Part shown: in pieces, positions 56,607 to 64,000 of the stretch
Layout of the letters: every line of letters starts with the position of its first letter
Position numbering within the stretch: position 1 is the stretch's first letter
Assembly: GCA_009823505.1 (NCBI GenBank)
Contig: VZQC01008777.1
Location: 63,400-127,399, forward strand
Origin: Rhizomys pruinosus
Lineage: Eukaryota > Chordata > Mammalia > Rodentia > Spalacidae
Reading direction: 5' to 3'
DNA: 64,000 nt
Translations under genes and position numbers: made by a program
Notes under the pieces: model-generated
What the model saw: the letters and a program-made list of their open reading frames with translations, nothing else
Told to the model about the DNA's origin: nothing
Databases searched by the model: none

Positions 56607-58002
56607 CCATTGTTTTATTAATGACTTGTGGTTTTAGATAAGATATGACTACGGCAATAAAACTGAGCAATAATATTTTAACTGTCTTAAAAGCAAGAAA
56701 AAAGATTCTCTCTTAAATTGCAAATGTGGTAATTTTCTTTTGACAGTAGAAGTATGTAACATAGATTTCTGGAGAAAGAAAGCACCTGCAAGCCCATCAG
56801 TTTGCTTCATAGCTGGTGTTAACCATTAGCCTCTTTCTTGAAGGTCACATTGTCTCACACTCAAAAATACAGGAATGGCATATTGTACATATTGTACTTG
56901 ATGCCAACTTCAGATACATATAGAATATTTCTTAACTCACTGGATGCCCAGTAGTTTGTTTCTAGCCTGGGGGTTCTGATCTTCAGATATGCCTCATCAA
57001 AGATGGGTATATTAGACCGAGGAGTGTCTATAATATCTTCTACAAGTGTTCCTCTCTACTGTGTGAGCAGGAGTAGTCATCTGTGGAGGTAGAGTAAGTT
57101 ATAAGTGTAAAAATATAGTTAAAATACTTAGTATGATGATGCTTGATGTGTCTTCTCTACCCACTAAACACCACTGATCATTATCATTCTTATAATTATG
57201 TTGATTATTATTTTAATTATTCTCTTGGTAATATTAATAAGTTAAAAAAATGAAGAGGTCTAATATTCCCTTTTAATAATATACTGATTCCTCTAGCTCA
57301 TTCTAAGCCACCACAGTGTTCTATGTTATAGATTCTTGGTCATAAATTGCTATTAAACATTCAAATATTTATTAAGTGTGTAAACAGTAGGAAGAAAACC
57401 AAATCCTGAACTCCTGATTTGCTATTTAGTTGAAATATTGAATGGTTCAGAACTTTTTCAGGTTCTCATGGAAAAGATATTAAAATTTTTAGATTCATTT
57501 TTCTTCTCATCTAAGGCTTGAAAATTGTTGTCAATTCCTTTGATAAAGTCAAAGATTCTACCAAAGTTAAAGAATAAGGAGTTATGGTGATTTTCACACT
57601 TAGTAAGGAAAATATAAAGGAGGAATACAAGCTATTTTAGAATGTCAGATTATAGGTCATTATTTGCAGGGAAGGATGAGAAATGGAAGCAGAAGAGAAA
57701 GTGACACAATGGTTAAGTAGATTAATAGCACTTAATCACCCACAGGCTGGAAGGATATCTATGGGAAGTATTTGTAGACATCAAGTGTCTAAAGAATAAG
57801 ATAAAATGTATTGAATGAACATATTAATAAAAAAAGCAATGATCAAGTTTTGTCCCAGTAATGGTAGAGAATCACTAGGAAGACAGTTGGAGTCAGTGAG
57901 GGAGATGCTTTGTTGAAACTGGACTGTTGACTTCAATAACATGAACATGATACAATTTGGATATTATACTTATCGTGCAGTATTTTAAACCATGAGGTTG
58001 AG
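56607..58002. other. unrecognised intergenic sequence
   Basis: AT-rich; no gene or repeat family supported. Confidence 0.5.
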
Positions 58003-58090
58003 ATATAAATTCTAATTACTGTCTCCTCCTCCCTTCTCTCCCTTCTTCTCCTGTGAACCTCATCCCACCTCCTCCCTGCTCCTGTTAAGT
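58003..58090 (+). mobile_element. second copy of the CT-rich interspersed repeat
   Basis: About 65 bases ('ttctaattactgtctcctcc' through 'cctcatcccacctcctccct') match 863-930 with few changes. Similarity then stops, so it is a short fragment. Confidence 0.7.
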
Positions 58091-58198
58091 AAGTGCTCAG
58101 TCATACTATTATTAGTAACACCAACAAAAATTCCATTGTCATCAAGCTGGGATTTTGTATAATCATTACATTGATCTTCTATGGTTCTTAGGAGTGAG

Positions 58199-58202
<4 letters not shown>

Positions 58203-58242
<40 letters not shown>
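58203..58242. repeat. (GA)n microsatellite
   Basis: Twenty or so pure AG repeats. Confidence 0.97.
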
Positions 58243-58246
<4 letters not shown>

Positions 58247-59844
58247 ATTTCATGGGAAAAGTCTTTCCCACTGTAAGTGACTAAATTTCTAGTAAGCAGA
58301 CAGTGTCAGGAAGGAATAACAAAGATATGCACTTCTTGCTCCTTTTTGCTCTGGCAGGTAGGCCTTGGGTATTCACTCCAATAAGGTCCCTTTTATTGGC
58401 CTGGTTAGGGTCCTGTAGCCCTGGATGTATCTCAGCTTGGGGCTAAGACCTATCAGCACCCACTTCTTTCTTTAAGTTGATGAATGCAAACTTAGGGGAG
58501 AGGAAACCAATGAAACACTCTAAAGGCTCAAGCTCTCCAGGGGGCTTTGGAATTTCAGATTCTGTGTCACTTCTCCACTTGTAGAGAGAGTTATCTATTT
58601 GCATGTGTGTACATGTGGCTGTGTGGTTTTTCATTCTTCATAAATAAATTCTCTGCTAGTCCAAGATATTTTTTATCAATTTTCAATTCTTTAATTGGCT
58701 GAGAAAATGAACCCAACCCCCAGACAGTAACCACCCAGGACCCCATAACATGGCCACAACCACACAACGCCAACAAACACCTAGCTGAGGATAGAGAAGC
58801 ACATGTAGACTTCATTCAAACAACTGGATTGTCTGCCTGGCCCCATAGACTCCCTCAACTCCCACCTACACACATTCCCTTAATAGTTATATTAGGATGT
58901 GACTCTGCCACTCCTAGTTGAGAAGTGGATACTTTATTCCAGCCAGACCAGAGTCATGCTCATCAGGATTTGTGCTGAGGTAAGAAGACAAAGAAAGGTG
59001 GGGGAAGAGAACAACATAGCATGGTAGCTCTTCATTATTACTCTGGTCACTAGTTAACTGTCTCTCTTGTCTTAAAAGCCTTTCCTCTCTCCCAAATCAA
59101 AACGATGCTCCTCTGACACCTACCTCCCTACTTTACCCCTCTGTGTCACCTTGAGTATGTGGAATGATCTTGCTTATATATTCATATGCTTAGCCCTTCT
59201 TTCCAATGATAAACACATTCCATGCCCATGGTGACAGTATTTTCTTACATCATTATGCCTTAAGAACCTAGACTAGTACCAGGCTCTCAAGCCCGCAATG
59301 ATTGAATCACTAAATGAATTATTAAAAAGGATAAGAAATACAGTATTTTTTAGCTACAGATCAATATCCCCTTGTTCATGCTGAAGAATTCTGCTTGATA
59401 ACTCAGGGATAATTCAATTAAAATTGTCAAAAGTTAGATCCTCTCAAAAACACTCCCTTCTTCCCTTGAATCATCCTTTCCTTTTTGATTCACTTTCTTT
59501 GTGAAAGGCAGCTCTCCAGGGACAGGGTGGATGTTTTTGGATCACTGAACATATATCTCAAATGGTTGTAAGTATCTCTTTATTTTATTTCCCAAATCTT
59601 ATTGTCAAGAGGAAACATGACTTAATTCTCCGATTCTGGGGAAGAAGAGTTTGGGGATTGAAAGAGAATTAGTCACTTATGTGGGGCTGGATAAATCTAT
59701 TATGGCTGAGAATAAGAGAGCTGTTTTCTTTCCTGCAATAACCTAGAAGGTTGGTTTCACCCCCCAAACCTAGAAGGCTGGCAGGAGATGGGAGCCACTC
59801 CTACTCACCATACTGGATATCAATCCCTAGGGGAGCGTAGCTTG
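58243..59844. other. unrecognised intergenic sequence
   Basis: No supported feature. Two minus-strand frames (58443-58815) have no domain. Confidence 0.5.
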
Positions 59845-59860
59845 AAGAATAGCATTTATT

Positions 59861-60097
59861 GGGCTGGAGAGATGGCCTAGCGGTTAAGAGCACCGACCGC
59901 TCTTACAGAGGACCCAGGTTCGATCCCCAGCACCCACATGGCGGCCGAGAACCGTCTGAAACTCCAATTCCAGGAGAACTCCAGTTCCAGGGGAATCCAA
60001 CACCCTCTTCTGACCTCTGAGGCATTGCACGACATGGGTGCACAGACTTGCATGCAGACAGCACATTCATACACATACAGAAATAAATAAAAAAATT
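59861..60097 (+). mobile_element. B3-like SINE, subfamily II, 16-bp target duplication
   Basis: Full-length sense copy flanked by 'aagaatagcatttatt' (59845-59860) and 'aagaatagtatttatt' (60098-60113). Confidence 0.96.
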
Positions 60098-60108
60098 AAG
60101 AATAGTAT

Positions 60109-60113
<5 letters not shown>

Positions 60114-60139
<26 letters not shown>

Positions 60140-60284
60140 TTGGTCTTTTGGAGACAGGGTTTCCCTGTAGCTCCAGCTGTCCTGGAACTTACTCTCTAGA
60201 CTAGGCTGGCCTTGAACTCACAGAGATCCACCTGCTTCTGCTTCCCAAGTGCTGGGATAAAAGGTGTGAGCCACCACGCCTGGC
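60114..60284 (-). mobile_element. B1 SINE with (TTTA)n tail at the same target
   Basis: Antisense B1 directly after the SINE above. A third version of the target, 'gagtagcatt', follows it (60285-60294). Confidence 0.94.
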
Positions 60285-60294
60285 TGAGTAGCAT

Positions 60295-61338
60295 TCTTAA
60301 AGCTTATCCCTCCTGAGGCATGTCTGCCTGGTCCTCTGGAGGCAAAAGTTGCAAGCCGTAAGCTTATCTCAGGGGGCTACGGTTTTCCTGCCATTAAAAC
60401 TTAGCCATTACAGAACACAAGTAGGCTTCTCCTCCGTCCCACCCACCTCTTGATTAAAGAGCCCAACAAAACTTTATAAGTACTTAAAACTCCTACAATA
60501 AATGTGTTTTGATTGCTGATGCAACTCCCAGGTCTTTCTTTGGATCTGTTCAGCTTCATCACCATCTCAGGACCATCCTCTGTCCCTCCCACTTCCCTTC
60601 TGTGGCTCCCAGCAGTTGAGCCGGCGCCAGGCATGACTATCATACCTAGGGCCTTGAAGTTGGTGACCTGGAAGGCAGGAACCTCATGACACAGAGGAAG
60701 CCTACATACCTCAACTTAATATTTTATAGATGTCTAGCATCATTTGCCAGATACCTTTGGGCTTTAAGATAGTTAAACACACAGGTACAGTAGGAGCCAA
60801 CTCTTATGTAGAGGGTTAGCATGATCACTATTTAAGCTAACTTTATGTGAGACCCATCATGAGTAGGGAACCATTCCAAATAGGATATGAATAAAACACA
60901 AATGTTATAAAATAAACAACCAGAAAGCCCCAAAGGTATATTTTTACTCCAGCTATTTATATTCTAATAATGCATTCTAATTGAATATGAAACAAGGTAA
61001 CAAAGAATAAAAGGTTAAAAGCACAAGAAATACACAGCGCATCAAAGGAGTAGTGGAAATTCACAAGTACATGAGCTGTCTTTGAATGGTAGGACAGCAT
61101 GTATATCTTGTATAATTAATGTGTCTGTCTTTGAGCGATGATTATATGTTAAGGCTTTGAAAGTAGAAAATCAGTGCCATTACTTAAGGGGATCAGAAAC
61201 ATTAAAAGGTAAGTGATTACAAGGTATGATGGTGCTATGATAGAAAGAAGCAGGTTAGTCAGGGCAAAATATCTCTGAAATCTTCTTTAAATGGAAGGAG
61301 CAGGTAAAATGGTCTTGAAATTTTCATGGGGAAAAAAA
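60295..61338. other. unrecognised intergenic sequence
   Basis: No supported feature. Confidence 0.5.
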
Positions 61339-61510
61339 AAGCCGGGCGTGGTGGCGCATGCCTTTAATCCTAGCACTTGGGAGGCAGAGGCAGGCGGATC
61401 TTTGTGAGTTCAAGGCCAGCCTGGTCTACAATGTGAGTTCCAGGACAGCTGGGACTACAGGGAGACCCTGTCTCGAAAAGACCAAAAAAAAAAAAAAAAA
61501 AAAAAAAAAA
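61339..61510 (+). mobile_element. B1 SINE, closest to consensus in the window
   Basis: Sense copy 'gccgggcgtggtggcgcatg' to 'gaccctgtctcgaaaagacc', then a 28-base A tract. Many CpG sites are still intact, a sign of youth. Confidence 0.96.
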
Positions 61511-62404
61511 TAAAGCAAGGGAAAATAGTTCAGAAAGGTAAGGAAGATGCAGGTGGGAGACACATGAAAGACCTGAAGAAGGAATTACCTTGGAATAAGA
61601 GAAATAAATGGGACAAAGCCAACGTGGCTGGAAGAAAGAGGTTAGAAAAGCCGGCTGCTCAGCTACATGGGGCACTAGACTCAGTTCGTCTAGTTGGAGA
61701 AGACTGACAATTCAGCAGGCAGTGCACTGATTCTCATGTAGATATCAATCAATTAGTGCTGAATGTGCTCAGTGCTAAGCACCAGTGAGAAGATCTCTGT
61801 GGGATGATGCTGATATGTACCAGGGTTGAGGGTACCTGGCTGAAAGCAGGATGCTTTCATCCCCAAGGCCAGTGATTCACTTTCATTAAAAGCATTTGCT
61901 TATATAAATAGCTTCATCTGTCCTCCACTCATTATTTGTAAGCGAAAATTACAAAAGGGGAAAATATGTTCATGTGAAGTAACTTCCTTAATCTAGTTAT
62001 AGCTAGATAACATTTTACATCGGCTTCCCAGGTTTCCCAAAGGGAGGGGTTTTATTATTATCATTGCTGGAGTTGCGTGAAGTCTGCTTTCTGCCAAACG
62101 CTTTGGAAAATCCCATTGACAACCCTGGCTGTGGTGGTGATGTTCAAAAATTATGAGTGCTGATAAGGTATCAAGAGTTCCACCTGCTCCAATGAGTTAG
62201 AAAAGGCTAAAATATTACTTGAAAGGTAATAAGTATGAAGAAAATGAAGCTTTACCTTGATGTTCTTGGCAGCAGGGAGGAACATTCTAAACATGTCTAT
62301 GGCTAGTCATTTCTTCTTGCCTGCAATATCACAGTTTAAAGGGGTGGGAGAAAATCTGATTTTGTTTCTTCAATCTGTGACAATCCTAGAGTCTTTTTAA
62401 CTTT
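61511..62404. other. unrecognised intergenic sequence
   Basis: No supported feature. Confidence 0.5.
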
Positions 62405-62624
62405 AGTGCGTATGCCTATAAAGATTCAAGAAACACACAGAATACCAATTAGACATGACCAGAACAGAAACTCTCCTTGTCATATCGTAATAAAAACATT
62501 AAATGAACAGAAAAAGAGAGGGTACTGAAAGCTGCTACAGAAAAGCAAAAAGTTATTTATAAAGAAAAACCAATCAAAATGACAGCTGACTTTTCAATAT
62601 AAACTATGAAAACCAGAAGAGCCA

Positions 62625-62751
62625 GGTTTTATTTTTGTGTGTTTTTCTTTTTTTGTCTTTTTGAGACAGTCTCCCTGTAGCCCCAGCTGTCCTGGAACTC
62701 TGTAGACCAGGCTGGCCTTGAACTCACAAAGATCCGCCTGCTTCTGCCTCC
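62625..62751 (-). mobile_element. 5'-truncated B1 nested in L1-C
   Basis: Antisense B1 missing its first 30 or so bases. Perfect 12-bp duplication 'ccagaagagcca' (62613-62624 and 62752-62763). Confidence 0.93.
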
Positions 62752-63130
62752 CCAGAAGAGCCAATTCTAAATGAACATGGATGCCAACTCTCATTATTTT
62801 ATGCTGCAAAATTATCTATCACAGTCAAAGGGGGAATGGAAATATTTTCATGACACAAATCAGGTGAAAAAATTCATGTCCACCAAACCAGTCATACAGA
62901 GAATACTCAAAGCAATATAAAAGATGAAAAATAGGAATGACTATACACATGAGGATACAGAAAGAAAAGAAAGGTAAAATAATAAAAATAAAAATAGGGC
63001 CACAAACACAAAGAAATTAAAATGACAGTATCTCAAGTACATCTTTCATTAATAACACTAAATGTCAATGGCTTCAACTGCCCTGTCAAAAGATACAGGC
63101 TAGAAAATGGGTCAAGAAAGAAAATGCTTG

Positions 63131-63303
63131 GGGATGGAGAGATGGCCGACTGCTCTTGCAGAGGACCTGGGTTCGATTCCCAGCACCCACATGGCGACTG
63201 AGTACTGTCTTTAACTCCAGTTCCAGGGTGACCTCCACAGCATTGCATGACATGGGTGCACAAACCTACATGTAGACAGTACATTCATACAAATAAAAAA
63301 TAA
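63131..63303 (+). mobile_element. B3-like SINE with A-box deletion nested in L1-C
   Basis: 'ggggatggagagatggccga' runs directly into 'ctgctcttgcagagg', so about 20 bases of the A-box region are missing. A second deletion follows 'cagttccaggg'. The B-box 'gggttcgattcccag' is intact. No 17-bp duplication. Confidence 0.9.
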
Positions 63304-64000
63304 ATTAAAAAAAGAAAACCCATCTTTTTGTTGTCTTGAAGAAATTCATCTCACATTCAAGGACAGACAATGGTGAAAGGATGGAAAAATTATTCCAAGC
63401 AAATTGATTATTTCATAAAAAACAGTACTCCATGACAACAAAACACAGATAAACCCCAACTAAGTAACAGTAGCTGACTGCAATATACCATTCTCTTCAG
63501 TAGATAGGGCAACTGGACATAGAATAAACCCACAGATATCTTAATTAAATAACATTTTACTTAAAATGGACCAGACAGATATCTACAGAATATTCCACTC
63601 AAGCAACAAAGAATACCCTTTATACTTAGCAACCCATGCAAGTTTTTTTCTAAAACTGACCACATCCTGGAAAACAAAACAAATCTCAACAAATAAGAAA
63701 AAAAAAACCTGAAATAATTTCATGCATGCTATTAGGCCACAGGTTAGTAAAGCTTATAATCAACAGCAAAAAGGAGCTCTAGTAACTACATGGACTCATG
63801 GAGTTTACAGAACATAAACCTGAATGAAGATTGGGTCAAAGAAGAAATTAAGAAAGAAATGAAAGTATTCCTGGAAATAAATTGGACACAACAAAACTTC
63901 TGGGACACTTTAAAAGCAGTCCTGAAAAGGAAGCTTATAGCTCTTACTGCTTACATAAAAAAAAACAAAAAACAAAAAACAAAAAAAAAAAAAACAGGAG

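Larger units (their letters stand above)
62405..64000 (+). mobile_element. L1-C: older sense L1, runs off the window
   Basis: The order 'gaaacacacagaataccaat', 'atgacagctgacttttcaat' and 'aaatgaacatggatgccaac' is the end of L1 ORF1. It is followed by the ORF2 start ('cattaataacactaaatgtc', 'tggaccagacagatatctac'). It is more decayed than L1-A and L1-B, with many stops, and a B1 and a SINE are nested in it. An A-rich CAAAA tract lies at the window edge. Confidence 0.82.

Overview
This window looks like gene-poor nuclear DNA from a muroid (mouse-like) rodent. The evidence is the co-occurrence of 7SL-derived B1, tRNA-derived B2/B3 and B4 SINEs, rodent L1, old mammalian L1, MaLR-type LTRs and abundant (GA)n, (GT)n, (TTTC)n, (TTCC)n and (TCCA)n repeats. 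The commonest SINE is a B3-like element with a 17-bp internal tandem duplication that I do not recognise from mouse or rat, so the species is probably not Mus or Rattus; I cannot name it. A 456-base N gap (61-516) and a lone N (27537) indicate a draft assembly. I found no host protein-coding exon, functional RNA gene, bacterial gene or CRISPR array. The open frames present are fragments of transposons or chance frames.

Layout. 1-35 kb: unique or old sequence studded with SINEs, several MaLR-type LTRs (1-748, 3633-3997, 17221-17940, 20743-21091, 22936-23325), a 400-bp solo LTR with a 5-bp target duplication (10309-10708), antisense fragments of old L1 (17990-18490, 24505-25798, 29650-30310) and a 5'-inverted young L1 (32408-32925). 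35.4-43.3 kb: a long sense L1 (L1-A) with monomer-like 5' repeats, carrying nested SINEs, a U6 snRNA retropseudogene and an LTR, and ending in a likely 3' transduction; a 16-bp target duplication encloses it all. 44.5-45.1 kb: an antisense retroviral LTR with polypurine tract, hit by a SINE beside its TATA box. 45.97-51.37 kb: an antisense L1 (L1-B) with a 14-bp target duplication, an internal ORF2 deletion and five 33-bp repeats in its ORF1 coiled coil. 51.4-62.4 kb: SINEs, a (TTCC)n tract and unique DNA. 62.4-64 kb: the start of a third, older sense L1 (L1-C).

Most of what can be read here is the history of L1-driven retrotransposition: L1s, SINEs and the U6 copy carry target duplications and A-rich tails. 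The most unusual items are a dimeric B3-B1 SINE found twice with the same fusion junction and each time flanked by one outer target duplication, repeated re-use of the same target site by successive SINEs, the SINE subfamily structure, the L1 3' transduction, the U6 copy inside L1, and a head-to-head LTR palindrome.
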